Assembly (NCBI RefSeq): GCF_010389155.1
Contig: NC_057768.1
Span: 17,295,664 to 17,359,663, forward strand
DNA from: Erigeron canadensis
Taxonomy: Eukaryota > Streptophyta > Magnoliopsida > Asterales > Asteraceae
Direction of reading: 5' to 3'
Length of the DNA: 64,000 nt
Shown: positions 46,001 through 56,363 of the stretch, piece by piece
Position numbering within the stretch: the stretch's first letter is position 1
How the letters are laid out: every line of letters begins with the position of its first letter
Notes under the pieces: generated by a model
Told to the model about the DNA's origin: nothing
The model's database searches: none
The model's input: the letters and a program-made list of their open reading frames with translations, nothing else
Made by a program: the position numbers and the translations under genes

Positions 46001-46240
46001 AGCCTTGGTATATAAACAATGCTCTTTTAGAACAGGTTCCATATCCATGATGTACACAATCTCTTTCCTTGGAGCAATCATTACCACTTGAGAATTCTTG
46101 TTAAATATGGTGCCTTGTGCAATATCAATTTTTCTCATAGATTATATCGCGTCCACTTCCTGTATCTAGTTGTATGTTTTTTTGGCACACATTGCCTATA
46201 TTTACTTTTATATTCACCAGGTCTATTGAACCTTGAACAT
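43048..46240 (-). pseudogene. RE7 pol: GAG-pre-integrase, integrase, RT, RNase H; disrupted
   Basis: Minus strand: the HHCC zinc finger (WHKRLSHLNFKHINKL...CPGCEMGK, 45990-45850), then integrase with HMDLFG, RGDNGTKF and GVIERKNRTL (catalytic D, D, E). An acidic linker follows (45040-44660). [48 protein letters not shown]; its active site reads YVDN (43989-43978), not YVDD. RNase H: YSDSDHAGCKINRKSTTSG, SMSSVESKYISG, IFCDNTSAIAIS, and the end DKQLADVFTKPL. Stops include TAG at 44250-44248 and 43338-43336 (both where a Gln codon is expected), one at about 45848 and TAA near 43661. Inactive by stops and by the active-site change. Confidence 0.88.
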
Positions 46241-46260
46241 CAAGACCACCGAAGTGGTAA

Positions 46261-46899
46261 TGTTGGGGTCCCTTATTGATCAAGGTGTTCGAGAGTATCC
46301 TTCTTCGGTGCTCATCTAGTTCTGCTTCATCAAAGTTGGGTTAGGTTCTTCTCACCAGGTGTGTAAGCTTGTTATCCTTTGTTGCATTGTCTATCTGCCT
46401 TAATAGTTTGTAAGTATACGTTGATGTCAATAGCAGTCTAGATTAATTGGGCTTATTTGTGATATGTCTTTGTAATGTGATTGTCATTAATGTACTTTGT
46501 ATTATGCATAGATTACTAGATTAAGTTAAAGTATTAAATGTGTAATAGATGTGCTAAGTATGAATTACGACCTCGTAATTCATAGAGGAAATGCGACCTC
46601 GTAATTACGGGGTCAATTACGAGGCAGGACATCAATTTCGACCTCGTAATTGTGTCGAGCTGGGCAGTAAATGCGAAGTCGACTCGCTGAAGCCCATGTC
46701 GCATGATTCCTATATATATCGAACCCTAACAGAGATTAGGGTTGAACATTTGTCGAAATATAAAGCATATGTTGCAGGTTATAGTCGTCAAGGGTTGTTC
46801 CGCTAGCCTCAAGAAGATCTGCGAGGCAGCAGATAATCTAGAGGCTTTGTTGTGAATCACCTCTGAATAATTGGAGCAAACTATTAACGATCCGTTTCA
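46261..46899 (+). repeat. RE8: LTR, plus strand, interrupting RE7
   Basis: It runs from TGTTGGGGTCCC to CCGTTTCA and is followed at once by a primer-binding site, so it is a 5' LTR. It contains CG-rich inverted repeats (46559-46690), a TATATATA box near 46711 and a leader with AACCCTAAC. Only the LTR and about 30 bp of leader are present before RE9 begins. The rest should lie beyond the window. Confidence 0.65.
46559..46690. repeat. CGTAATT inverted-repeat cluster in the RE8 LTR
   Basis: The first hairpin has 11-bp arms (46559-46569 and 46574-46584) around ACCT. The second has arms CCTCGTAATT and AATTACGAGG (46597-46606 and 46615-46624). A further CGACCTCGTAATT follows near 46640. All share the GACCTCGTAATT word and sit just upstream of the TATA box. 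Confidence 0.75.
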
Positions 46900-46900
46900 A

Positions 46901-46914
46901 GGGGTATCAGAGCC
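46901..46914 (+). other. Primer-binding site of RE8
   Basis: GGGGTATCAGAGCC matches the initiator tRNA-Met primer site TGGTATCAGAGC except at the first base. It directly follows the LTR. Confidence 0.7.
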
Positions 46915-46929
46915 TCTTGTGTAACAACC

Positions 46930-49185
46930 TGATATGTCCATTTATATGCATATTTCCATATCATTTATAAGTCGTTTTAAGCTTAATAATGTGCAAATTA
47001 TATGTATATTCGATGCTTTGATGGTATTGTTAGTGATTGCAGGCTCAGAACAGGTACATTGGTTAGAAATGCCATTTGGAAGGTTAAAAGATGCATTAGG
47101 ATGATTCTTGGGCGAGTACGAGTGAAGACGAGTTGAAAAACACAAGTTTTGTAAAATCTGGAAGCTCGTGCGGCACATGGAAGTGGTGTGCGGCGCACAG
47201 AAGTACATAATTTTGGTCAGGGAATTTGGCGAAAGTTGGCATGCGGCGCACAGGAGGCTTATGCGGCGCATATCGGGGCAAGGAGAGTCTGAAATTTGGA
47301 AATTCTGAGTTTGTGCGGCACATAGAACTTGTGTGCGGCGCATAAACTAGGTCGGCTGAAGGGTTTTTGATTTTTGATTAAATACAAGACCAAAACCCTC
47401 CCATTCAATATACAATCACCTCTAGTCGATTTTAGGGTTCTTTGGGGCAATACTCAGCAGCTTTTTCGTCCATCAAGGTCCAAGGGTTGTTCGTGAGCTT
47501 CAAGGCATTCGGTTATCGATTTTCTTAGCTTCTACTTGTTTCTATACATTGGTACAATATGTTCTCTTATACTTTTACTCTTTGTGCTATGTTTATGATT
47601 ATGAGTAGCTAAATAATTCGTCATCCACTGAGATGAAGTGATACATTGACTATGGTTGCATATTTTTAATCCAAGTTGATTTTATTAACGTTATGTCGTG
47701 ATCTTAATGAATAGTTTTCTCGTTCTATATTATTGTGCTTGTTGGTGATTCTTACATGCTTTGTCGATTGTGTCGGAAGTATATAAGTTTGATTTCAATT
47801 ATTTGTCTATGAGTAATTGGTGCTAGTTTATGGTGTGATAGTAAACGGCATAGTAACTATAGGAAACGATTTGTTAATTGGAATTAATAGTTGATGGTGT
47901 CACATTAACTTCAAATAGACATGATTGTTAATACTTAACCAAAAAAAATTAATTAATTAGGGTAAATCTTATTAAACGTTGGTGGTGCCAATTTTCTAGG
48001 ATTGAACTAGTTAGTTAATGGGTTTGAATAGAGTTATAAGCTTGTCGGCCACCAAGTGAGTTTCTTTGTTCGAGTCTAGGTTATCTTGTCAGCATATTTG
48101 GATTGGGTCTTAATTTAAATGCAACCTAAGTTAGTGTATCACGGAGTCGAAAGTGGATGATCTTCTCATCCTATTTGATATAAGAAAATTTTCTTTTCGA
48201 TAAATTCTTAGGAATTTCCAACTCTTTCAATCAACTAACTTTTTAATATAAAAATCAAGATGACGTGGTGCCTTTAAAAACCAAAATCTTTTTAACTACT
48301 TTAAACTCGCTAGCTTTTTGTAGTCTCCGTGGAACGAACCTTTACTTGCTTTGATCTATATTGCATACGGATGGGTCCACTGCCCGATTGTGTGTGGTAT
48401 TCGATTCGGAGTATTTTTAAGGATTTTAATTTAACTAGATTTTCACACATCACAACCCTACTTTTTAAATATTATATACGTGCTAGTTAGGTTGTCTATG
48501 ATCCCGCAAGCCATAGTTATACTTGAAGCTAGTAGATAATGCCCCTAAATTAGCAATCTAAAGCTATTGTTAGTGTTAAGTTCAATTTAAAAAATGTCTC
48601 TGAACAAAAAATTTTAATTAATATTTAATCAACTTATAAATAATAATATAAGTCTCACAAGTTGAGCTAGCAATCAAAAATACTTATAAATGCCCAACAA
48701 TTTAACCATCAAGCTAACTAAATAATATTTGGTTGTGGAAATAGTAGGAGCATCTTGAAAAATTTGTAAGTACTTTATGTACATAAAATGCTTGAATAAT
48801 AATAAGTATATGTATACATGTTTAATATAAATACAAGATTTATAACCATTGAACCATGTAACAAATTAAAACACCAAAAATGTATACACACATATATATA
48901 TATATATAAATACTAGACTAACTAACAAACTTATACAAACAAACAAATACATATTACACTTATAATACAAACACCCATCTAAATATATACAAACACTTAT
49001 ATATATACTTACACTTTATAAAAAAAAAAAAGTAAAAACCCCTTCATTCCCCCTCTTGGTCGTCCCCCCCTTCACCCCCACACACATAATCCATTTTGAA
49101 TTTACATGCACTCTTTTTAGTCTTGGAACTCTCATTTCTCACACACTCTTCACACTCTTCACACACTAGTCTATATTTTCTGTCA
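46930..49185 (+). repeat. 5' LTR of RE9
   Basis: It starts TGATATGTCC. It holds a TGCGGCGCA array (47169-47342), a leader with TTAGGGTTC and TTGGTGGTGCC words, then AT-rich text and a CT-rich end. The TATA box of the partner LTR is missing here because of a deletion of about 23 bp between TTTTTGATTTTT repeats near 47375. The right boundary is where homology with the other copy stops. No primer-binding site is seen after it, so the true LTR end or leader may be deleted. Confidence 0.75.
47169..47342. repeat. TGCGGCGCA array, RE9 5' LTR
   Basis: Six sites at 47169, 47189, 47242, 47262, 47314 and 47334. Those at 47169 and 47314 read TGCGGCACA (CpG to CpA). The others are exact. The same six positions recur in the 3' LTR. 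Confidence 0.85.
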
Positions 49186-49279
49186 AAAAACTCTTTCAAT
49201 TTCCTTTTTTTCTTCATCATTTTCGGCAGCCAAAAGGAGTAAAAAGCAAGGCAAATTAATTTGAAAAGGGGTTGAGGAA

Positions 49280-49606
49280 AATCAGTTTGACGGGGTTGTT
49301 AAGTGGGATCCGTATGATCATGTGGAGAAGTTTGAAAAGGTTTGTCGATTGTTCAAGTATGGGTAGACTCAAATGCCACATGTTAAGCTTGAATTGTTTC
49401 CGTTGTCTCTCACGGGAGAGGCGGCGACATGGTATAATAATCTCGATGAAAACATATTTGAGACATCAGAAGAGTTGAGGGAAGTATTCATTGAGCGGTT
49501 CTTTCCGGCTCAATTGGTTGAAACAATGAAGTTGGAGATCCGGGCGTTTAAGCAACATAGTGGTGAGGATTTGGTAGATGCTTGGAAAAGGTTGAAGGAG
49601 AGATGA
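49280..49606 (+). pseudogene. RE9 gag fragment
   Basis: In one frame 49290-49606 gives KWDPYDHVEKFEKVCRLFKYG, a TAG at 49364-49366 (Gln expected), then MPHVKLELFPLSLTGEAATW and IERFFPAQLVETMKLEIRAF. This is the conserved core of the plant Gypsy gag (retrotrans_gag) domain. Both the N-terminus and the remainder after KRLKER are missing. Confidence 0.8.
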
Positions 49607-49607
49607 G

Positions 49608-50542
49608 ATGCCTCAAAATTATATCCAAGTTTGCGAAACTTTTGATATTTGGGGTATTGATTCCATGGGTCCATTTCCACCTTCAAATAAGAATGTATAT
49701 ATTTTGGTGGGGGTAGATTATGTTTCAAAATGGGCCGAAGCAAAGGCTTTGCCAACAAATGATGCTAGAGTTGTCATAAATTTTTTGAAGTAATTTTTCA
49801 GTAGGTTTGGTTGTCCTAGAGCCTTGATTAGTGATAGAGGAAGTCATTTTGCTAATTCACAACTTGATAAAGTACTTCAAAAATATGGGGTCGAACATAG
49901 GTTTTTTACTTCGTATCATCCTCAAACTAGTGGTCAAGTTGAGAATACAAATAGGGCTTTAAAAAGGATTTTGGAGAAAACCGTAGGGGATAACCCGAAA
50001 AATTGGTCTAGTAAGTTAGATGATGCTTTATGGGCATTTCGAACCGCTTATAAGACTCCAATTGAGACTACACCCTATAGGTTGTTGTATGGGAAAACTT
50101 GTCACTTGCCAATTGAGATAGAGCATAAGGCATATTGGGCTCTTAAAAATTGCAATACGGATTTGGTGGAGGCGGGTGAGTTGAGGTTTTTACAATTGCA
50201 TGAAGTTGATGAATTTCGATTGCAAGCTTATGATAATTCTAGGCTCTATAAAGAGAAACTAAAATGTGGCATGATCGTAAGCTTAGGATGAAAGATTTTA
50301 AGGTTGGTGATAAAGTGTTGTTGTTTCTTTCTAGATACAAGTTTAAACAACCTAAATTGACCTCTAGATGGATTGGACCGTTTGTTAGTAAACATGTTTA
50401 TCCTACGGGGTATGTGGAGTTGTATCGGTCGGATGGAACGTCATTTATAGTTAATGGTCAAAGGTTAAAAGTGTATCATGAAGAAGAGGATGTGAAGGGA
50501 GTTGTAGTTGATGAACTCCCTTTCTTTGAGTTTAATGAATGA
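49608..50542 (+). pseudogene. RE9 integrase fragment
   Basis: It starts [18 protein letters not shown], two bases after the gag frame stop, and continues [35 protein letters not shown] and [20 protein letters not shown]. These contain the D, D and E catalytic positions. The C-terminal part (VGDKVLLFLSRYKF, SRWIGPFVSK) ends in TGA at 50540-50542. There is a TAA at 49791-49793 (FLK stop) and a frame change near 50265. The HHCC finger and everything upstream to gag are deleted. This is a typical Athila/Tat integrase, without a chromodomain. Confidence 0.85.
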
Positions 50543-50583
50543 TTGTGGGGATGAGTCTAGCTAATGACTCTTTAATAAATTAA

Positions 50584-50605
50584 GCGCTTCTCGGGAGGCA
50601 ACCCG
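50584..50605 (+). other. Conserved post-integrase motif with a CGGG/CCCG stem
   Basis: GCGCTTCTCGGGAGGCAACC occurs shortly after the integrase stop. A similar GCGCTT...GGGAGGCAACCC word follows pol in many dicot Athila/Tat-type elements (from memory). CGGG (50592-50595) and CCCG (50602-50605) can pair around AGGCAA. Function unknown. Confidence 0.5.
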
Positions 50606-50812
50606 TGTGTTTTTATTTTAGTTTATTTCATTTTTCGTTCTTTATATTGAAAAATCTAAAAACCAAAAAGATTTTTGTTTTTGTTAGTGTAGTTATGTTT
50701 ATTTTTCGTTTTTATAGCTTTTTGTTGAGATGTGCAGGTCCCGAAGTGTCCAGAAGTGTTATGGTAAGTCAAAACGAGCCAAGGTAAATTTTTAGTTTTG
50801 AAAAAGGGCCTG

Positions 50813-50966
50813 TGCGCCGCATGGTTTGGTTGTGCACCGCATAGAATGGAAAAATTGTCAAAGAAAATTTCGAAAAAGCGTCTGTTCGCCGCATATATGT
50901 TTCATGCGCCGCATATCGGGCCTATTTTACAAAAGAGATTTCTGAAAATTCATTTTGTGCGCCGCA
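50813..50966. repeat. Internal TGCGCCGCA cluster of RE9
   Basis: Five sites at 50813, 50833 (TGCACCGCA), 50885 (TTCGCCGCA), 50905 and 50958. The word is the reverse complement of the LTR word TGCGGCGCA, so the internal cluster lies in the opposite orientation to those in the LTRs. Confidence 0.85.
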
Positions 50967-51362
50967 TGGGGTGTTTTGATTGAGAGTTGACCGAGCTTTG
51001 ACTTGGGTTTAAGTGGATTGAATTTTATTTAGATAAGTGGGGCCCACGAAAATCTTAGTTGTTCTTTTGTTTGGGTCCTGGAATGGCTGGAGAACATACA
51101 CAAACAAACACATTCAAAACTTTCAAGTGTTCTTTGTTTTCTCTCAAAAAACCAAAACCGACTACCACCCTGTTAACTCGAATTTTCTTCTTATTTTTCT
51201 TGTTTATTCAACATGGTTCGCACATCCAGGGTATATTTCTCTCCCTCTATCTCTTTCATTTGTTTCTTGCATTGTAGGGAGGATGGTACTAGTGAGCCTA
51301 GGTTCACTTCTTCATCATCATTTGCTTTTGACTTCTCTTCTTTGTAGGGTCATCTTTTTGCT

Positions 51363-51860
51363 ATGCAGGGGTCTATGGATTTGATACTTGATCAGACTCG
51401 CTCGATGACTGGTATGTTACATCGAGTGGTGGACCAGCAGGAGCATTATCTTCCACTTTGGGAGAGACAGATGGAAGAACATCACAAGCAGCAGAATGAG
51501 TCTCTTCCAGAATCTGAACGTACCGAGTTTGTTGGTTATACTCCTCCAGCGATCACGCCTGCCAGCGAGCGTGCTTTTGACTTCTTTTTCCCTCAGCAAG
51601 GATACCAGCAGGAGCAATATCGCTTCCAACCTCCCCCATTTGACCCTGCATCCCAGTCCTTGGGTTTTGGTATGTACACCAGTGCTCCCCGTTATCAGGG
51701 GAATTACTTTAGCTATCATACACCGGTGGGAGATGAGGCTGGAGGGCAATCTACTATGGGTACGCCAAACATTATTCCGGGTGAAGATTTCTTTTCTGAG
51801 GGTGATGGTCGTGGTAGAGGAGACGGTGTGGATTCTATTTTCCATCCTCCTGAGTTTTGA
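51363..51860 (+). CDS. RE9 3' ORF, function unknown
   Basis: An open frame of 165 codons starts with an ATG-like context CTATGCAGGG (the true ATG is at 51365 in another frame, so the start is uncertain; the in-frame codon is not ATG). The product begins QGSMDLILDQTRSMTGMLHR and is Gln/Glu- and aromatic-rich, with FDFFFPQQGYQQEQYRFQPP and a GEDFFSEGDGRGRGDG acidic/Gly tail. An extra ORF between pol and the 3' LTR is typical of Athila-type elements, where it is called envelope-like, but I see no signal peptide or membrane segment. An upstream exon is possible. Confidence 0.45.
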   Translation: MQGSMDLILDQTRSMTGMLHRVVDQQEHYLPLWERQMEEHHKQQNESLPESERTEFVGYTPPAITPASERAFDFFFPQQGYQQEQYRFQPPPFDPASQSLGFGMYTSAPRYQGNYFSYHTPVGDEAGGQSTMGTPNIIPGEDFFSEGDGRGRGDGVDSIFHPPEF

Positions 51861-54111
51861 TGTGTTATGATTGAGGTTGATGGCGGTGCCGGTTTCCATG
51901 GGCATTGAGTCATTGTGGTTATATGTGGTTCATCTTGGTTGTTGGATTGTTGGGACATTGCACATTTGTTTTAAGTTTGGTTTGTAATGCCTTTGTTGGC
52001 GCCTTAACATTTTTTTTTCCCGTATTTAGGGTAGTTTATTTGGTTTATGTAGAGTGAACAGTAAGTATGACGGGGTGGTTGGTAGTTTAATTCGATTTAT
52101 GTTCTAATGCTCATTATGTTTAAGTTTGTTTTGGTTGTGTTTTATGTTTTTGGAGAGGAGCAATTCATGTGCATATGTTGGCAGTAAGTTCAGCGCCCAT
52201 TCATTTTTGACAGTTCTATCAAGCATACAAACATTTACCTACATCCGGCAAGTTTTTGAGATCTTTTTCTTTTCTTTTATTTTTGCTTTTACCTATTTCC
52301 CGTTAGAATGTTTTTAGTTCATTAAAAAATTGCATGAACTTTTTGATGATTTTTGAGTAAATTTTTAACTTTTGATTGCTTGTCCTATAGTTTAATTACT
52401 TTGTCATTTAAGATTTAATCATACTAGTAAGTAATTGAGCTATATTCCCTTTGGTAAAACTGTTTTAAAATTGTGAAATGTGTTTTTAATGATCGTTAAG
52501 GCAAATCCATTCGGGATTGATTACATGACTAGCACACTCTACCATAAAACACCCAAATATGTGAGATCTTGATTCATGTATAGATTTAATAGGTGTACGG
52601 TTTTGGTTTAGTTGCCTAGTAAATTTGCCCCTCTCATAGGCTTTTGGATTTATCCGAAAGTAATAGTCTCTTTTAGAGCTTTGAACTATGACGTGCAAGT
52701 TTGAGGTTAATTTATTCCATTTCCGCTTTTCTTTATTTGATATGAGTGTGCCGGTGATAGCGTTGATTCTAGAACTTGTCTTAGTTGATCGTCCCGTAGT
52801 TTGCTAGATGATAAAGAGATAAATTTAGGATTAAACCCTTTTTCTTTGTTTATTCACCATTTGTTATGTTTATCATTGTTTAACCATGTTCGTATGCATG
52901 TGTTTTAGTAGCTAATCACATTGGTTAGTGAATTTCCCTTGTTTAACCTTTGTTTGCACTCATTTTTAGTGCAAGATACACTTAGAAAACTTGTTGAGCC
53001 TAACCTTTCGTTTGTTTTAAATCCACTTAAATATATAACCTATCCTCACCATACCAATAGTCGAAATCCTTGGTTGATCATTAGTTGCCTATACTAGTTG
53101 GATGATTTGGGGTTGTCTTGGTTGTGTTGGGTTGGTAGATTTCCTTTTGATGGGATCGATTCGTTATAATTATGGAAAAATCTAGATTGTTCTAATTAGT
53201 ATTAGTTATGATTTGTCAACAAATTTCAAAGTTATAAAAGGGGGTACCAATTAGACAGGGTAAAAGTAGTTCATTAAAAAGAAGAAAAAGAATGAATGAC
53301 AGAAAAATGAAAAAATGAAAGAAGAAAAAAGAACTTGGACTGTCATTTGGTATTTCCCTCATATTTGGCAAATCAATGTAGAGTTGGTACCTAAGTTTAA
53401 ACCAACAAAGTGTTCTTTGATTGATTATAATCTTCATTTGAAGTTGGCAATGTTTGTTTAAAGTCAATATGGGTAAGATTCGGTGGTTTGAAGTCGTTTG
53501 AAGGTAATACACCACAATGGTGGCGGTTTTTATCGTTCTATTGGGGAGTAGAGTCGGGAGAATGTCTTTTGGAGTTTAGATAGATGGCAACTAGTGATAT
53601 GGGTTGTGTTGAACTAGACTATATGTAAAAACTTTGTTAATTGTTGTGTTATTTCCTTTTAAAACCAATTATAACCTTAAAATTCCATACACATTGTTAA
53701 TGACCTTTGTAAGCCTTTGTACATTACAACCGTGTTTATTACCTCTTTTGATAGACGTTATATGGTGCTGGCGACATAGGGACGATTCTATTCCAAGCCT
53801 ATGGTTAAAATATATGCATCACGACTAGGATTCGAGTGATCGATACAATATTTCAACCCAATAGTTTGTTAGTTGGAGAAAGTTAGTTGAGATATTCTTT
53901 TTTCATTTGATTAAAGTGCTTAGTCGTGTTTTCGAGGTTTGTGGATCATTCAAACATTGTCAAACATTTTGATTTTTCATTTAAGATTAAAACTGCTTAA
54001 CTATTCTTATGGTTTTGCTTCTTTTTGATTAATTTCATGTTTTGCAATTGAGAACCAAGGGAATGAATGCTTTGAAATCTGAATTTGCTTGAGGAGAAGC
54101 AAGACTTAAGT
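51861..54111 (+). other. RE9 long noncoding tail
   Basis: 2.25 kb without a supportable gene, T-rich at 51960-52400, then unique text. It ends in the purine tract GTATGGGGGGA (54110-54120). Confidence 0.6.
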
Positions 54112-54122
54112 ATGGGGGGATT

Positions 54123-56363
54123 TGATATGTCCATTTATATGCATATTCCCATATCGTTTATAAGTCGTTTTAAGCTTAATAATGTGCAAATTATATGTAT
54201 ATTCGATGCTTTGATGGTATTGTTAGTGATTGCAGGCTCAAAACAGGTACATTGGTTAGAAATGGCATTTGGAAGGTTAAAAGATGCATTAGGATAATTC
54301 TTGGACGAGTACGAGTGAAGACGAGTTGAAAAACACAAGTTTCGTGAAATCTGGAAGCTCGTGCGGCGCATGGAAGTGGTGTGCGGCGCACAGAAGTACA
54401 TAATTTTGGTCAGGGAATTTGGCAAAAGTTGGCATGCGACGCACAGGAGGCTTATGCGGCGCAAATCAGGGCAAGGAAATTCTGAAATTTGGAAATTGTG
54501 AGTTTGTGCGGCGCATAGAACTTGTGTGCGGCACATAAACTAGGTTGGCTGAAGGGTTTTTGATTTTTCACTGGAGGTTTTTGATTTTTCCCTATAAATA
54601 CAAGACCAAAACCCTCCCATTCGATATACAATCACCTCTAGTCGATTTTAGGGTTCTTTGGGGGAATACTCAGCAGCTTTTTCGTCCATCAAACTCCAAG
54701 GGTTGTTCGTGAGCTTCAAGGCATTCGGTTATCGATTTTCTTAGCTTCTACTTGTTTCTACACATTGGTACAATATGTTCTCTTATACTTTTACTCTTTG
54801 TGCTATGTTTATGATTATGAGTAGCTAAATAATTCGTCATCCACTGAGATGAAGTGATACATTGACTATGGTTGCATATTTTTAATCCAAGTTGATTTTA
54901 TTAACGTTATGTCGTGATCTTAATGAATTGTTTTCTTGTTCTATATTATTGTGCTTGTTGGTGATCCTTACATGCTTTGTCGATTGTGTCGGAAGTATAT
55001 AAGTTTGATTTCAATCATTTGTCTATGTGTAATTTGTGCTAGTTCATGGAGTGATAGTAAACGGCATAGTAACTATAGGAAACGATTTGTTAATTGGATT
55101 TAATAGTTGATGGAGTCACATTAATTTCCAATAGACATGATATTTAATACTTAACCAAAACAAATTAATTAATTAGGGTAAATCTTATTAAACGTTGGTG
55201 GTGCCAATTTTCTAGGATTGAACTAATTAGTTAATGGGTTTGAACAGAGTTATAAGCTTGTCGGCCACCAAGTGAGTTTCTTTGTTTGAGTCTAGGTTAT
55301 CTTTTCAACATATTTAGATTGGGTCTTAATTTAAATGCAACCTAAGTTAGTGTATCATGGAGTCGAAAGTGGATGATCTTCTCATCTTATTTGATATAAG
55401 AAAATTTTCTTTTCGATAAATTCTTAGGAATTTCCAACTCTTTCAATCAACTAACTTTTTGATATAAATATCAAGATGACGTGGTGTCTTTAAAAACCAA
55501 AATCTTTTTTAACTACTTTAAACTCGCTAGCTCTTTGTAGTCTCCGTGGAACGAACCTTTATTGCATACGGACGGGTTCACTGCCCGATTGTGTGTGGTA
55601 TTCAATTCGGAGTATTTTTAAGGATTTTAATTTAACTAGATTTTCACACATCACAACCCTACTTTTTAAATATTATATACGTGCTAGTTAGGTTGTCTAT
55701 TATCCCGCAAGCCATAGTTATACTTGAAGCTAGTAGATAATGCCCCTAAATTAGCAATCTAAAGCTATTGTTAGTGTTAAGTTCAATTTAAAAAAATGTC
55801 TTTGAACAAAAAATTTTAATAATATTTAATCAACTTATAAATAATAATATAAGTCTCACAAGTTGAGCTAGCAATCAAAAATACTTATAAATGACCAACA
55901 ATTTAACGATCAAGCCAACTAAATAATATTTGGTCATGGAAATAGTAGGAGCATCTTGAAAAATTTGTAAGTACTTTATGTACATAAAATGCTTGAATAA
56001 TAAAAAGTATATGTATACATGTTTAATATAAACACAAGATTTATAACCATTGAACCATGTAACAAATTAAAACACCAAAAATGTATACACACATATATAT
56101 AAACACTAGACTAACTAACTCATACAAACAAACAAATACATACTACACTTATAATACAAACACTCATCTAAATATATACAAACACTTATATAAAAAAAAA
56201 GAAGTAAAAACCCCTTCATTCCCCCTCTTGGTCGTCCCCCCCTTCACCCATACACACACAATCCATTTTGCATTTACATGCACTCTTTTTAGTCTTGGAA
56301 CTCTCATTTCTCACACACTCTTCACACTCTTCACACACTAGTCTTTATTTTGTGTCTTAGAAA
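54123..56363 (+). repeat. 3' LTR of RE9, truncated by RE10
   Basis: It starts TGATATGTCC after the polypurine tract and follows the 5' LTR throughout. The TATA box TATAAATA is intact at 54593-54600. At 56364 it gives way to the TGTAACAACC start of RE10. Confidence 0.82.
54362..54535. repeat. TGCGGCGCA array, RE9 3' LTR
   Basis: Six sites at 54362, 54382, 54435 (TGCGACGCA), 54455, 54507 and 54527 (TGCGGCACA). At every site at least one of the two LTRs keeps the exact word, and almost every difference is G to A or C to T. Confidence 0.85.

Larger units (their letters stand above)
37459..46260 (-). mobile_element. RE7: Sirevirus-like Copia element with 3' accessory ORF, 5'-truncated
   Basis: Read on the minus strand: pol (46240-43048), a 670-bp spacer, an accessory ORF (42380-38518), polypurine tract and 3' LTR (38165-37459). 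Integrase precedes RT, the Copia order. A large ORF 3' of pol is the hallmark of Sirevirus-type Copia elements. The 5' LTR and gag are absent: RE8 starts at 46261, so the remainder may lie beyond the nested elements outside the window. Confidence 0.78.
50543..51362 (+). other. RE9 spacer between integrase and 3' ORF
   Basis: Noncoding. It holds the motif at 50584, the TGCGCCGCA cluster, and a leader-like stretch (51090-51350) with CT-rich tracts ending TTTGTAG, a possible splice acceptor at 51348. Confidence 0.5.
46930..56363 (+). mobile_element. RE9: Athila/Tat-like Gypsy element with a large internal deletion
   Basis: Two long near-identical repeats (46930-49185 and 54123-56363) flank a gag fragment, an integrase fragment, a 3' ORF and a polypurine tract. 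Protease, RT and RNase H are missing, so the element is non-autonomous. Its 3' LTR is cut by RE10 at 56364. It sits inside RE8, about 15 bp after the RE8 primer site. Confidence 0.82.

Noticed and set aside
46920..46929. TGTAACAACC, identical to the first ten bases of the RE10 LTR, just before RE9
   Set aside because: Only ten bases match and it falls at the end of the RE8 leader; probably chance, though a tiny relic of a Tekay LTR cannot be excluded.
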